Positions 50,213 through 60,488 are shown, counted from the first letter of the stretch. The stretch is 64,000 bases of DNA from Neobacillus vireti (GCF_001026695.1 NZ_LDNB01000010.1:350884-414883), one strand, 5' to 3'. Numbers and translations: made by a program. Notes: generated by a model from the sequence alone, not told the origin.

Positions 50213-50401
50213 ATGATAATTTTTAATAAGATCGCTTTATTTTTTGTTGTTTTATATTCTTTCACAATTATTGTAAATACTTATTTAGGGGAAAACGAAC
50301 GGGTGCAATCCAATGTCATTTACTTTTTATTGAATGGGTTTGCCTATATTGTATCGGCAATGGAAGTGGAAAAAGAAAAGCAACTCGTTATTGAATCATA
50401 A
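50213..50401 (+). CDS. Small two-segment membrane protein
   Basis: 62 residues: IIFNKIALFFVVLYSFTIIV and VIYFLLNGFAYIVSAMEV are transmembrane helices around the polar ENERVQSN. GGGGG lies 10 bases before the ATG. Family unknown. Confidence 0.5.
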   Translation: MIIFNKIALFFVVLYSFTIIVNTYLGENERVQSNVIYFLLNGFAYIVSAMEVEKEKQLVIES

Positions 50402-50460
50402 TTTCAGTTCCAGTTCAATCATGTTTCTACCATTAATACTTTGTTTCGTTTTACACATAG

Positions 50461-50502
50461 TAACCTCAGGCGAACAGTGCCAGCCACTGTTCGCCTGAGG
50501 TT
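50461..50502. repeat. REP-B palindrome with long copy-specific arms
   Basis: Core GGCGAACAGTG/CACTGTTCGCC. The arms extend outward by TAACCTCA on the left and TGAGGTTA on the right, giving 19 paired bases. In the gap 50402-50711 there is no other feature I can support. Confidence 0.93.
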
Positions 50503-50711
50503 ACAGCTATTGTTAGCGATGCCGATTTCTACCTTCAATTTTTTTACTCCTCCCTGGGTTTATGTTAAAATTTCTCTTATAACAATAAAATGGTTCATCA
50601 CTTTGTTCAAAAATGGTGATGCTTCCAATAATGGAGAAGTCCGCTACAGTAATTCTTTAATCCCCCCCACAAACAGTTATTTCACACTACATAGATTAGA
50701 GGAGACACGCC

Positions 50712-52748
50712 ATGGAATTTTTTCTACTTATACTAATACTGCTCGCAATCATTGGATTGTCTAGTTTTATCAACCACTTTTTGCCGTACATACCCGTGCC
50801 GCTTATACAAATTGCACTCGGAGTTTTGCTTGCATCACTCCCGATAGGCATTCATATCCCGATGGATCCAGAATTGTTCTTCGTCCTATTTATTGCCCCG
50901 TTACTATTTCACGATGGAAAAAATGTTTCACGGCAGGCGTTATGGAAATTACGTAAACCGATATTATTTCTTGCGCTTGGACTTGTGTTTGTCACCGTAT
51001 TCGCAATTGGTTACTTAATTCATTGGCTGATACCGTCGATTCCATTACCGGCAGCTTTTGCATTAGCCGCCATTCTTTCACCTACGGATGTCGTTGCCGT
51101 AGGAGCCATTTCAAGCAGGGTAAAGATCCCAAAAACGATTATGCATATTCTTGAAGGGGAAGGGCTGATGAACGACGCCTCTGGTTTGGTTGCATTTAAA
51201 TTTGCTGTAGCCGCTACCGTAACTGGCTTTTTTTCATTAGCAGAAGCGAGCTGGAGCTTTTTAGTTATAGCCATTGGCGGCTTGGCTGGCGGCGCCATTC
51301 TTGCCATCCTTATTATTCGATTGAAAATTTTTATTCGACGACTGGGTATGGAAGATGTAACGATTCACATGCTCATCCAGATCCTCACGCCTTTCGTCAT
51401 CTTTTATATTATTGAGCATTTTCACCTTTCCGGTATTTTATCGGTTGTCTCTGCAGGAATTGTCCATGCGATCTATCGGGATCGGGATCAATCCCCTGCA
51501 ATGCAGCTGCAAGTCGTTTCCCAAAGTACATGGACAGTACTCATCTACTTATTAAATGGGTTAGTGTTTGTGTTGCTAGGATTGCAGGTACCTAGTGTTA
51601 CAAATGAAATTTTTAAAAATCCGCTGTTTAATAATTGGGAAGTGAGCAAATATATTATCATTATTACCGCCGCATTATTATTCCTTCGCTTCGTATGGAT
51701 TTGTACAGCATGGTGGTGGGGATGGCAGCTTAAGAAGCAGCTCGAGAAGCCTTCGATAAAAAACATTGGCATCATTACGATTTCTGGTGTCAGAGGGGCT
51801 GTCACACTAGCCGGTGCCTTCACGATTCCCTTTGTACTTGCCGATGGAAGTCCATTTCCTGACCGTGCGTTAATTATCTTTATTGCCGCAGGGGTTATCT
51901 TGGTAACGCTGATTGTTGCGAGCATTTTCTTGCCAATTCTTGCACGGTCAGAAAAGGGAAATACGGAAGAGTTGAAAGAGGAAATGGAACGGGCTGCCTT
52001 GATCCGGACCGCTGATGCTGCTATTAAGGCAATCCGAGAACTGATGAATGATGATAATCATGGAGCCGCCGTGTCGGTCATCGCGACATACAACCAAATT
52101 CGAAATCGTCTTATCCATGCAAGCGACGAATACTCGGACCAGTTGAAATTAGTGGAAATGGAGATTCGTATGAAGGCCCTTAAAGCGGAAGCCCAATACG
52201 TTGAAAGTCTGAAAAAGACAGGGCGTATTGACCGTGAAACGATGTATGTAACAGATGAACATATCCAGCGTATGAGGCTCGCCGTAACAAATCGGATGCA
52301 ATATCGGAGGTTGTTCTTATGGTCATTGATTAAAAGAAGTCTGTATATGTTGTTCCAGCTTTTTATGCGGCAAGACGAGAAACGGCTTCAAATTCGTAAG
52401 GAAAAATCGAAAAAGCTCATTCAACTAAAGGTTAATATGGCTAAAGCGGCCATCCAATATTTGAAGGAACAAATAACTCCTGAAAATGAACATATCTATT
52501 TGGTCATAATCGGCGAATATAATGAAATGATCATGAAATTTAAGCTTGCGAAAAAAGGCGTCGATCAAATTCATTACACACAAATACAACGGGAACTTCG
52601 TGTTAAAGCTTTCCAAGCAGAACGAAATGAAGTCCAGAACTTGTTCGAAGAAGGCGTAATTACAATCGATATCATCCGCAAAATTCGTAAGCAGATTAAT
52701 ATCAGAGAAGCGTATTGGATGGAAGAAACTAGTGTACATTCACATTAA
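50712..52748 (+). CDS. Na+/H+ antiporter, CPA1 (NhaP/NhaG-like)
   Basis: 678 residues. About twelve transmembrane segments to residue 410, then a long charged cytosolic helical tail. ILSPTDVVAVGAISSRVKIP and LEGEGLMNDASGLVAFK carry the CPA1 Asn-Asp transport site, and ITISGVRGAVTLAGAFTIP a conserved Arg. Exchanges Na+ (or K+) for H+ in the cell membrane. GAGGAG lies 8 bases before the ATG. Single-gene unit closed by a REP-B. Confidence 0.92.
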   Translation: MEFFLLILILLAIIGLSSFINHFLPYIPVPLIQIALGVLLASLPIGIHIPMDPELFFVLFIAPLLFHDGKNVSRQALWKLRKPILFLALGLVFVTVFAIGYLIHWLIPSIPLPAAFALAAILSPTDVVAVGAISSRVKIPKTIMHILEGEGLMNDASGLVAFKFAVAATVTGFFSLAEASWSFLVIAIGGLAGGAILAILIIRLKIFIRRLGMEDVTIHMLIQILTPFVIFYIIEHFHLSGILSVVSAGIVHAIYRDRDQSPAMQLQVVSQSTWTVLIYLLNGLVFVLLGLQVPSVTNEIFKNPLFNNWEVSKYIIIITAALLFLRFVWICTAWWWGWQLKKQLEKPSIKNIGIITISGVRGAVTLAGAFTIPFVLADGSPFPDRALIIFIAAGVILVTLIVASIFLPILARSEKGNTEELKEEMERAALIRTADAAIKAIRELMNDDNHGAAVSVIATYNQIRNRLIHASDEYSDQLKLVEMEIRMKALKAEAQYVESLKKTGRIDRETMYVTDEHIQRMRLAVTNRMQYRRLFLWSLIKRSLYMLFQLFMRQDEKRLQIRKEKSKKLIQLKVNMAKAAIQYLKEQITPENEHIYLVIIGEYNEMIMKFKLAKKGVDQIHYTQIQRELRVKAFQAERNEVQNLFEEGVITIDIIRKIRKQINIREAYWMEETSVHSH

Positions 52749-52836
52749 ACGATTGGTAAATTCAAAGCTTTTTCTAACGAATCTATATGGGGTATTGGTA
52801 ATTGGTTCTTTCCTAAAATGATACTTAAACAAACAG

Positions 52837-52863
52837 GGCGAACAGTGCCAGTCACTGTTCGCC
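52837..52863. repeat. REP-B palindrome
   Basis: GGCGAACAGTG, five bases, CACTGTTCGCC between the antiporter and the convergent oxidoreductase. Flanks are not complementary in this copy. Confidence 0.93.
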
Positions 52864-52877
52864 TCTTTCTTTTCCCT

Positions 52878-53843
52878 TTAAGGAACTAATAGAATCTTCC
52901 CAGTGCTCTTGCGGCTTTCTAAAAAACGGTGTGCTTCCTGGCCATCTCGCAGAGCAAATATCGTTGGCTCGGCTATCCTTACTTTTCCTGCTTCCATCCA
53001 GCTGAACAACTCGGCTGCCCGGGTTACCCGTTCTTGACGTGATGTAAGAACATTCCAGAGATCCCCGCCAGTAAGCGTTTTTGATGTGTCCATTAACATT
53101 CTTGGGTCGACCGGAATAGGATCTCCCCCTGCCATTCCAAAAAATACAACCGTTCCACCGATGCGTGTTGCTGCAAAACTGTCTCGAAGTGTCGATCCTA
53201 CTGAGTCATAGACGACATCGACCCCATTTCCATTCGTTTCTTGATGGATTTTTTGCACCCAGTTATCCTTATACAAGAAAACTTCATCCGCTCCGGCTTT
53301 CTTGGCTGCAGCTGCTTTTTCCCTAGAGGAAGTTAAACCAATTACCTTGCCGCCTAGCAACTTTACTATTTGAATAAGAAGTTGTCCGACACCGCCGGCT
53401 GCCGCATGAACTAATACACGATCATCTTTTTTCACCACATAACTATCCTTCGTTAAATAATGCGCCGTCAGCCCTTGCAACAATACAGAAGCCGCCTCTG
53501 TAAAGGTGGTATCAGCCGGGACAGGGATGGCTTTCTCAAAAGGAACTGCAACCAGCTCTGAATTCGCATATGGTACATCGGCAAATGCAATTCGGTCACC
53601 CACGCTAATTCCTTGGACATTTGCTCCCGTCTTTTCAACGATTCCTGCTCCTTCATATCCCAAAATATAGGGCGGCTTGCCTGCCAAATGATAGTTCCCT
53701 TTCCTTCTATATATATCTGCAAAATTCAAACCAATTGCTTTCATCCTTACCAGCACTTCATCGGGTCCGATAATCGGATCCGCGATATCAACATATTCCA
53801 ATACTTCCGGGCCTCCGAATGTATTAAACACTAATGCTTTCAA
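52878..53843 (-). CDS. Zinc-free quinone oxidoreductase (MDR family)
   Basis: 321 residues from a TTG behind GAGGTC. GroES-like N-terminal domain (NFADIYRRKGNY, PYILGYEGAGIVEKTG) and NADPH domain with VHAAAGGVGQLLIQIVKLLG. The Cys/Glu zinc ligands of alcohol dehydrogenases are missing, so it matches NADPH:quinone reductase QOR. It lies downstream of the TetR gene but with a 166-base gap. Confidence 0.9.
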   Translation of the reverse strand: MKALVFNTFGGPEVLEYVDIADPIIGPDEVLVRMKAIGLNFADIYRRKGNYHLAGKPPYILGYEGAGIVEKTGANVQGISVGDRIAFADVPYANSELVAVPFEKAIPVPADTTFTEAASVLLQGLTAHYLTKDSYVVKKDDRVLVHAAAGGVGQLLIQIVKLLGGKVIGLTSSREKAAAAKKAGADEVFLYKDNWVQKIHQETNGNGVDVVYDSVGSTLRDSFAATRIGGTVVFFGMAGGDPIPVDPRMLMDTSKTLTGGDLWNVLTSRQERVTRAAELFSWMEAGKVRIAEPTIFALRDGQEAHRFLESRKSTGKILLVP

Positions 53844-54009
53844 TTGTATGACCTCATTTATTAATAATTTTTTGGTACCCTTTTATTTAATATAATTGGG
53901 CTAAGAAACGCAAATCACAACCTCTAAAATAGGGTTGTATATTTCGATTTTGATTACGATTAAATCACTGTTTGCCCCAAAATTTTAAGATCAAACTACC
54001 AACAATTTC

Positions 54010-54621
54010 TTATTTCGTTAATATTTTCATTAAGATATCAACATCTTCGCTCCAATTTTTCCCTTCTGTTTGTTTTTCCTGCAGCATAAGACCGGTTATT
54101 ACGGACATGTAGCAAAATAATAGCTTATATGGGTCACCTTCGCAAAACTCACCCAGTTTCTGACCTTTGATGAATAGTGGAATTAGTTGTTCAATCCAAG
54201 CTTTAGCTGAATAGTGTTCGATTATTTGCTTCGCCTTCGCAGGAACCTCATCCGAAACACTAGCATGCTGGATCAGCAAGAAGGGATATTTATTACTGTC
54301 ATCAAAGATATTTTGGGTAAGGGTTTTGATTTGTTCCAACGGTGTTCCCGGCAGGTGCTGGACATGCTGAAAAGCGGCATTTGCCTCTTCCATTGCCTCT
54401 TGAATGAGGGTAATAAATAGCTCTTCTTTTGATTTAAAGTATCGATAGGATAGGCCCTGACTGATTCCTGCCTCAGCCGCAATCATACTCATTTTCGTTC
54501 CGACAATTCCCCGATGAGCAAATACCTTTAAGGCCGCCTTTTTAATCTGATCAATTCGTTGCTGGTGGATTTGATCCAGCTTTTGTTCATTTGATGGTGC
54601 CATTTCATTTTCACTCTCCAT
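54010..54621 (-). CDS. TetR/AcrR family regulator
   Basis: 203 residues. HTH at about 20-65: MSMIAAEAGISQGLSYRYFKSKEELF. The start is uncertain: the first ATG has no good ribosome site, and a second ATG six codons on (MAPSNEQ) follows GGAGAG at 12 bases. It lies 56 bases behind the SDR gene in the same direction; a TetR-type palindrome precedes the SDR gene, so it probably controls this pair. Confidence 0.88.
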   Translation of the reverse strand: MESENEMAPSNEQKLDQIHQQRIDQIKKAALKVFAHRGIVGTKMSMIAAEAGISQGLSYRYFKSKEELFITLIQEAMEEANAAFQHVQHLPGTPLEQIKTLTQNIFDDSNKYPFLLIQHASVSDEVPAKAKQIIEHYSAKAWIEQLIPLFIKGQKLGEFCEGDPYKLLFCYMSVITGLMLQEKQTEGKNWSEDVDILMKILTK

Positions 54622-54677
54622 TATCTGGATATCACTATGGAGTATATCATATTTTTAAACTGCCCTCGACAATAAGG

Positions 54678-55598
54678 CTACAGGTCGACAGCATCTGTAA
54701 GCAGCGTTTGTTGTTTACTAACCTTCCAGAGCAGATTTGCTGCTTTCCTATCTCGGGCTGATTTAGACGGGAGTTCTGCTTTTTTGTCGATATAGTATTG
54801 ACCGGTTTGATTGCTGATTTCATCGGTCTCAGTGAGCCAAATTAGTGTTTCTGCTCCCTTTTCTGGGCTTCGTGAAAACAGCTTCATTACCGCCATCGTT
54901 GCCTTTGCCATTTTCCCATTATTCTGGTTAAAATTTGTTGCCACTAGCCCCGGGTCAAAACAATAGGAGGAAACGCCGGTATCTTCAAGCCTTTTTCCCA
55001 GCTCCGCAGTAAACAAAATGTTCGCCAGCTTTGACTGCCCATATCTCAATGTCGGCCCGCCCATTAACTTCTTTAGCGGTCTGTAAAGTTGTTCAGCCTT
55101 TAGGTCGTTGAAGTCGATTCCCTTCTTCGCCATCTTATGACCGTGGGATGCGGTAGTAATGATCCGGGCCGGGGCACTTTCCTTCAAGCGGTTAAGCAGA
55201 AGCATGGTAAGAAGAAATGGTCCAATATGATTAACAGCCCACGTCATTTCAAGACCGTCTTCATTTAATTGATGGTTCTCATACAACGCACCGGCATTAT
55301 TAACAAGGACATCAATTCTTGGGCACTTTTCTAATATTTCGACAGCCACTCGGCGGATCGATTGCTGGGAGGCCATGTCTGCTAAAAATACATCCACCCT
55401 TCCGCCCCCACCTGATGATTCTTTCATTTGTTTCGCTATCTCATTTGCTTTTGCTTCATTACGAGCGACGATTCCTATGTTTGCTCCACGAGCTGCAATT
55501 TCCTTAGCTGCAGCAAGTCCTATCCCACTGGTTGCTCCTGTGATAATCACATATTTTCCACTTAAATCCCACTTAGAGGCTGGTATTATTTTTTTCAT
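54678..55598 (-). CDS. Short-chain dehydrogenase, retinol-dehydrogenase-like
   Basis: 306 residues. KYVIITGATSGIGLAAAKEIA (TGxxxGIG), NNAGALYEN (NNAG), and the active-site region TTASHGH...LRYGQSKLANILF (YxxxK). Classical SDR with NADP-type N-terminus; substrate unknown. First gene of an operon with TetR. AAAGGGGAG precedes the ATG. Confidence 0.9.
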   Translation of the reverse strand: MKKIIPASKWDLSGKYVIITGATSGIGLAAAKEIAARGANIGIVARNEAKANEIAKQMKESSGGGGRVDVFLADMASQQSIRRVAVEILEKCPRIDVLVNNAGALYENHQLNEDGLEMTWAVNHIGPFLLTMLLLNRLKESAPARIITTASHGHKMAKKGIDFNDLKAEQLYRPLKKLMGGPTLRYGQSKLANILFTAELGKRLEDTGVSSYCFDPGLVATNFNQNNGKMAKATMAVMKLFSRSPEKGAETLIWLTETDEISNQTGQYYIDKKAELPSKSARDRKAANLLWKVSKQQTLLTDAVDL

Positions 55599-55629
55599 AG
55601 TTTAAAACTCCCCTTTTCATATTTAATTG

Positions 55630-55648
55630 AATGAACCATTCGTTCATT
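55630..55648. promoter_or_regulatory. TetR-type operator before the SDR-TetR operon
   Basis: AATGAAC, five bases (CATTC), GTTCATT: a 19-bp inverted repeat 32 bases upstream of the SDR start. Typical TetR geometry. Confidence 0.75.
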
Positions 55649-55824
55649 TTATTATATGCATTATTTTTTAAAAATGACAGCAAGTTTTTTATTCATTGTT
55701 AAATTCGGTCCGACACAATTTTTACAAGGCTGTTTTCGTAAAGAATATTGTCATAAACCATGTTTACCTCTAAAATAAACCACTACTATGGTTTAAAATT
55801 ACACATATTAGTAAATTAATCTGA

Positions 55825-55897
55825 TTTATCGGCGATTTTTGTAAGTTTATCGGCGAATCCAACCACTTTATCGGCGAATTTTCAATTTTATCGGCGA
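55825..55897. repeat. Keyword array: TTTATCGGCGA at 21-bp pitch, four copies
   Basis: Starts at 55825, 55846, 55867 and 55887 (steps 21, 21, 20). Only the keyword and an adjacent ATCC/ATTTT are kept. It lies about 100 bases upstream of bceR. With the flanking AT-rich DNA it fills the gap 55649-56000. Confidence 0.95.
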
Positions 55898-56000
55898 ATC
55901 CAAAATAGCAGCAAACTTTTACAAAGGCCACCTCTCTAGCACATAAACAGGATATATTATACAATTATTTATAATGAAGCAAAAAAGTGTGGTGATTCCC

Positions 56001-56696
56001 TTGTTTAAACTGTTGTTAATTGAAGATGATGTAACATTATTTAATGAAATAAAGGATCGGTTAATCGGCTGGTCTTATGATGTATATGGGATAACTGATT
56101 TTAACAAGGTTATGGAGGAATTTACAGCGATTAAGCCGGATTTAGTGATCATTGATATTCAATTGCCAAAATTTGATGGCTTTCACTGGTGCCGGATGAT
56201 TCGCTCCCATTCAAACATTCCGATTCTCTTTCTATCCTCACGAGACCATCCGACGGATATGGTAATGTCGATGCAGCTTGGTGCTGATGACTTTATACAA
56301 AAGCCGTTTCATTTTGATGTGCTGATTGCGAAAATACAAGCGACGCTCCGCCGTGTTTATAATTACAATACCGAGCAAATCACCCTTAAAACATGGTGCG
56401 GAGCAACAGTAGATTATGAAAAGAATACTGTCAGTCATGCTGCTGGAACAGTTGAACTTACAAAGAATGAAACATTTATCTTAAAAAAGCTCATTGAGCA
56501 AAAAAATAAGATTGTCAGCCGCGAAGACTTAATTAAAAGCCTTTGGGATGATGAACGCTTTGTTAGTGATAATACCCTAACGGTCAATGTTAATCGACTG
56601 CGAAAAAGATTGGACGAGCTTGGTTTAGGACGCTTTATTGAAACAAAAGTTGGACAGGGCTACATTGCAATAGAAGAGGCAAATGGCTATGATTAA
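56001..56696 (+). CDS. bceR: BceR-type response regulator
   Basis: 231 residues from the TTG at 56001 (MFKLLLIEDD). Receiver domain with Asp in LVIIDIQLPKFDGFHW, then SSRDHPTDMVMSMQLGADDF and an OmpR-type winged helix (SDNTLTVNVNRLRKRLDEL). Close to B. subtilis BceR as I recall it over most of the length. Activates bceAB in response to bacitracin-type drugs. The stop overlaps the bceS start. Confidence 0.93.
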   Translation: MFKLLLIEDDVTLFNEIKDRLIGWSYDVYGITDFNKVMEEFTAIKPDLVIIDIQLPKFDGFHWCRMIRSHSNIPILFLSSRDHPTDMVMSMQLGADDFIQKPFHFDVLIAKIQATLRRVYNYNTEQITLKTWCGATVDYEKNTVSHAAGTVELTKNETFILKKLIEQKNKIVSREDLIKSLWDDERFVSDNTLTVNVNRLRKRLDELGLGRFIETKVGQGYIAIEEANGYD

Positions 56697-57693
56697 GCAA
56701 TATTTAGTCGAAAGGCGCAGTTGGATATTTCTATTCTTAGTTATTCAAGCACTTATTCTTTTTATAGCTTACCTAGATACGGCGCTTCCCTTGATGCCAT
56801 TCTTCTACATTGTTTTCCTTTCAACGCTTGTTTTTTGTATCTTTTTATTTTTCCGCTATCATAAGGAAACTAAATTCTACAAAAGTATTGCGCAATGGGA
56901 GAACAATCTTGATTTAACCACTATAGCGGCGCCTGAAAGCCCGTTTGAAAAAATAATTGAACAACGCATTATCAACCAAACCGAGCTGCTAAAAAAAGAG
57001 GCTTCGGAAAATCTGCTGATGCTTGAACAGGAGAAGGATGACCTTTTAGCCTGGATTCATGAAGTCAAGACACCGTTGACAGCGATGCATTTAATGATTG
57101 ACCGCTTAGAAGATGAACGGATGCGCGCCCAATTAACCCATGAATGGTTACGAATTCACCTGCTGCTTGACCAACAGCTTCACCAAAGACGCATCCCTTT
57201 TATGGAAAATGATTTATACATAGAAGAAACCGATTTAAAGGCGCTCATTTTTAAAGAGATTAAAACATTACAATCGTGGTGTATGCAAAAAGGGATTGGC
57301 TTTGAGGTTGAATTAGGGGCAGCATCCGTGCTTTCTGATGCCAAGTGGCTCGCCTTTATCATCAGGCAGCTGCTGACAAATGCAGTGAAATACAGTGAAT
57401 CATCAGACATTATCATTAAAAGCTATCAACACGATGGCCGTACCGTCCTTGAAGTAAGCGATTGTGGCCGCGGCATCGATTCAAAGGACTTGCCGCGTAT
57501 CTTTGAGAAGGGCTTTACCTCGACAACGTCTCATCACGATAATGCCGCAACAGGGATGGGGTTATATTTAACGAAACGAATCACCAAGCCATTATTAATT
57601 CATATCGATGTCTACTCAAAACTTGAAGAAGGAACCACTATTACGTTAACTTTCCCAAAACGAAATGAATTCGTCGATATTGCAGGCATGTGA
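56689..57693 (+). CDS. bceS: BceS-type intramembrane-sensing histidine kinase
   Basis: 334 residues from the ATG at 56689, overlapping the bceR stop. Two transmembrane helices (about 10-28 and 35-55) with almost no external loop, as in this kinase class, which senses the transporter BceAB. DHp box AWIHEVKTPLTAMHL with the phospho-His, N box RQLLTNAVKYSE, G boxes DCGRGID and ATGMGLYL. Confidence 0.94.
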   Translation: MIKQYLVERRSWIFLFLVIQALILFIAYLDTALPLMPFFYIVFLSTLVFCIFLFFRYHKETKFYKSIAQWENNLDLTTIAAPESPFEKIIEQRIINQTELLKKEASENLLMLEQEKDDLLAWIHEVKTPLTAMHLMIDRLEDERMRAQLTHEWLRIHLLLDQQLHQRRIPFMENDLYIEETDLKALIFKEIKTLQSWCMQKGIGFEVELGAASVLSDAKWLAFIIRQLLTNAVKYSESSDIIIKSYQHDGRTVLEVSDCGRGIDSKDLPRIFEKGFTSTTSHHDNAATGMGLYLTKRITKPLLIHIDVYSKLEEGTTITLTFPKRNEFVDIAGM

Positions 57694-57763
57694 CAACAAT
57701 GTCACATGCTTTTCTGATTTGTTCGCTCAATCGAAGGATTGAATCCATGAGGCTATTTATAAT
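57686..57763 (+). promoter_or_regulatory. BceR-type operator and promoter of bceAB
   Basis: A perfect 10-bp-arm inverted repeat with four-base spacer at 57686-57709 (GCATGTGACA, ACAA, complement) fits the BceR box TNACA-N4-TGTNA and overlaps the bceS stop. A second repeat, TCAATC-GAAG-GATTGA, lies at 57727-57742. TATAAT at 57758-57763 is the -10. The second repeat covers the -35 position. Confidence 0.8.
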
Positions 57764-57793
57764 AAAGATATCGAAATAAGGGAGCGTGTTGGT

Positions 57794-58555
57794 ATGAAGA
57801 TATTAGAAGCCAATAAAATTCATAAAAGCTATGGCAATAAATTTAATAAGCAAGAAGTATTAAAGGGGATTGATATTAACGTTGAAAAAGGAGAATTCGT
57901 CAGCATCATGGGTGCATCAGGTTCCGGAAAAACAACGTTGCTCAATGTGCTTTCTTCCATTGATAAAGTGAGCGGCGGAACCATCAAGATTGAAGGAAAA
58001 GAAATGACTGCGATGAAGGAGCGCCAGCTCGCTGAATTCCGCAAGCATCATTTAGGGTTTATCTTTCAAGATTATAACTTACTCGATACCTTAACAGTAA
58101 AAGAAAATATCCTTCTGCCGTTATCGATTTCGAAAATTTCAAAAAGAGCAGCGAATGAAATGTTTAATACGGTGGCAGCGGAACTGGGTATTTCCGAAAT
58201 TAAGGATAAATATCCGAATGAAATTTCCGGCGGTCAAAAACAGCGGACTTCTGCTGCAAGGGCGTTTATTCATGAGCCAAGCATTATCTTCGCTGACGAG
58301 CCAACCGGTGCCCTTGATTCAAAATCCGCCTCCGATTTGTTAAACAAATTAAGCGAAATGAATCAGAACCGTAAAGCAACGATTGTGATGGTGACGCATG
58401 ACTCTGTCGCAGCAAGCTTCAGCAGCAGAGTTATTTTTATCAAAGATGGACAGATATACACGCAATTAAATAAAGGCGAACAATCCAGACAGACGTTCTT
58501 TAAAGATATCATGAAAACGCAAGGCGTTTTAGGCGGTGTGCCAAATGAGCGTTAA
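57794..58555 (+). CDS. bceA: Bacitracin ABC transporter ATPase BceA
   Basis: 253 residues. Walker [25 protein letters not shown] (Q-loop), signature ISGGQKQRT, Walker [18 protein letters not shown]. The [14 protein letters not shown] form is typical of BceA. Powers BceB to free lipid carriers from peptide antibiotics. AGGGAG precedes the ATG; overlaps bceB by 11 bases. Confidence 0.95.
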   Translation: MKILEANKIHKSYGNKFNKQEVLKGIDINVEKGEFVSIMGASGSGKTTLLNVLSSIDKVSGGTIKIEGKEMTAMKERQLAEFRKHHLGFIFQDYNLLDTLTVKENILLPLSISKISKRAANEMFNTVAAELGISEIKDKYPNEISGGQKQRTSAARAFIHEPSIIFADEPTGALDSKSASDLLNKLSEMNQNRKATIVMVTHDSVAASFSSRVIFIKDGQIYTQLNKGEQSRQTFFKDIMKTQGVLGGVPNER

Positions 58556-60488
58556 TCAACTCATTTTCCGTAATTTGAAAAAGAATTTAAAAAACTATTA
58601 TCTCTATGTGTTTGCGCTGATCTTTAGTGTTGCCCTTTATTTCGCTTTTGTCACCCTGCAGTATGACCCGGCGTTGAATGATACAAAAGACACTATGAAA
58701 GGGGCCGCTGCGATTAAGGCAGCTTCCGTTTTACTTGTCGCGATAGTTTCGATCTTTCTGTTATATGCCAATAACATCTTTATTAAACGTCGCAGCAAGG
58801 AAATTGGGCTATTTCAATTAATCGGGATGACCAAAAGCAGGATCTTCAGCATCCTGACTGCTGAAAATTTTATTCTTTATTTTGGTTCGCTTGTCATCGG
58901 AACCTTTATCGGTTTTTCCGTTTCACGATTAATTTTGATGATTTTGTTTAAAATCACAGGTATAGATGCGATTGCTTCCCTGCATTTTTCTTCCCAAGCA
59001 CTCATTCAAACGGTTGTGGTGTTTTGTGTCATCTACCTGTTTATAATGCTGATGAACTTTGTGTTTATTAAAAGACAAAGTATCCTGTCATTATTTAGAG
59101 TGGTTTCAACGACCGAAGGAAAAGTAAAAAAGATGTCTGTTTTCGAAATCATCATCGGGATTATTGGTGTAGTTTTGATCATTTCCGGCTACTATATTTC
59201 GACGAAATTGTTAAGCGGCGATTTTACCACGGTAACTGGACTTTTTGGAGCGATGATCTATATTCTCGGATCGGTTATTATCGGAACCTATCTTTTTTAC
59301 AAAGGATCTGTCAGCTTTATCTTTAACGTCATTCGGAAAAAGAAGGACGGATATTTAACGATTAATCAAGTATTATCCCTATCCTCGATTATGTTTCGGA
59401 TGAAATCGAATGCCTTATTGCTAACGATTATTACGACCTTATCAGCACTAGCCATTGGTTTATTATCCTTGAGTTATATCTCCTACTATTCAGCAGAAAA
59501 AATGGCTGAGAATCAAGTCGCCGGCGATTTTTCCTTTGTAAAACCAGAAGAAGCTGAGAAATTTAGTGAGGCTCTAAGTGTGAATAATATCGCATTTACT
59601 GAAAAAGAGATTGACGTCATTCAGGTCGATGCTAATCTTAAGGAGATTTTGGGAAACCTTGAAGGATTATACGTCGATCCAAAGGCTATGACGGTTCCAG
59701 TTATTAGTGATAAAGCAGTTAAAAATATCGATGTGTCTAAGGGAGACGCTATTTTTACCGGTTATAATGATTTGCTGCAAAAATTTATGAGTCTAAAGGA
59801 TTCTGGACCTATCGAATTAAAAGGGCAAAACGAAACCTTTCCGCTCCACTACTTAGGTTTAAAAAAGGAATTCGTCATTTCCGGATATTTTACCAGTGGC
59901 GGAGTGCCAATTGTGATTGTCGATGAAACGGTATTCGAGCGCTTAAAGAAAGATGTCAATCCTAAAATTCAAAAAGAATCGTCGCTGTTTATCGGAATTA
60001 AGTTAAAAGATGAAGCCAATCTCGAAAAGGCAAATGAACTTTTTAAAGACCTGAATGGCAACGGTGACAGGTTAAGTTCGTCTCGCCTGGACATCAGCAA
60101 TTCGCAGAAAAATATGATGGGTCTTATCATGTTTATCGTCGGCTTTTTAGGATTAACCTTTCTGATTACATCCGGATGTATTCTTTATTTTAAACAAATG
60201 GGTGAAGGCGAAGAGGAAAAACCGAATTATACAATCCTGAGAAAACTAGGTTTTACTCAAGGCGATCTGCTAAAAGGGATTCATGCCAAACAAATCTTTA
60301 ATTTCGGCATTCCTTTAGTAGTCGGCCTCTTGCATAGCTATTTCGCCGTTCAATCAGGCTGGTTTTTATTCGGGACCGAGGTATGGACACCAATGATCAT
60401 CGTCATGGTGATCTATACCGGATTGTACTCGACCTTCGGCATCCTCTCTGTTCTTTATTACAAAAAAGTGATAAAAGAGGCATTATAA
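58545..60488 (+). CDS. bceB: Bacitracin ABC transporter permease BceB
   Basis: 647 residues from the ATG at 58545 within the end of bceA, behind AGGCGGTG. Ten transmembrane segments with the large extracellular domain between segments 7 and 8 (about 330-530) that characterises BceB-type permeases and binds the drug/lipid complex. Starts [20 protein letters not shown]. Confidence 0.94.
   Translation: MSVNQLIFRNLKKNLKNYYLYVFALIFSVALYFAFVTLQYDPALNDTKDTMKGAAAIKAASVLLVAIVSIFLLYANNIFIKRRSKEIGLFQLIGMTKSRIFSILTAENFILYFGSLVIGTFIGFSVSRLILMILFKITGIDAIASLHFSSQALIQTVVVFCVIYLFIMLMNFVFIKRQSILSLFRVVSTTEGKVKKMSVFEIIIGIIGVVLIISGYYISTKLLSGDFTTVTGLFGAMIYILGSVIIGTYLFYKGSVSFIFNVIRKKKDGYLTINQVLSLSSIMFRMKSNALLLTIITTLSALAIGLLSLSYISYYSAEKMAENQVAGDFSFVKPEEAEKFSEALSVNNIAFTEKEIDVIQVDANLKEILGNLEGLYVDPKAMTVPVISDKAVKNIDVSKGDAIFTGYNDLLQKFMSLKDSGPIELKGQNETFPLHYLGLKKEFVISGYFTSGGVPIVIVDETVFERLKKDVNPKIQKESSLFIGIKLKDEANLEKANELFKDLNGNGDRLSSSRLDISNSQKNMMGLIMFIVGFLGLTFLITSGCILYFKQMGEGEEEKPNYTILRKLGFTQGDLLKGIHAKQIFNFGIPLVVGLLHSYFAVQSGWFLFGTEVWTPMIIVMVIYTGLYSTFGILSVLYYKKVIKEAL

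Noticed and set aside
55770..55964. Minus-strand frame with SPI heptads
   Set aside because: The heptads are a by-product of the 21-bp keyword pitch; no ribosome site, and the frame is not continued.
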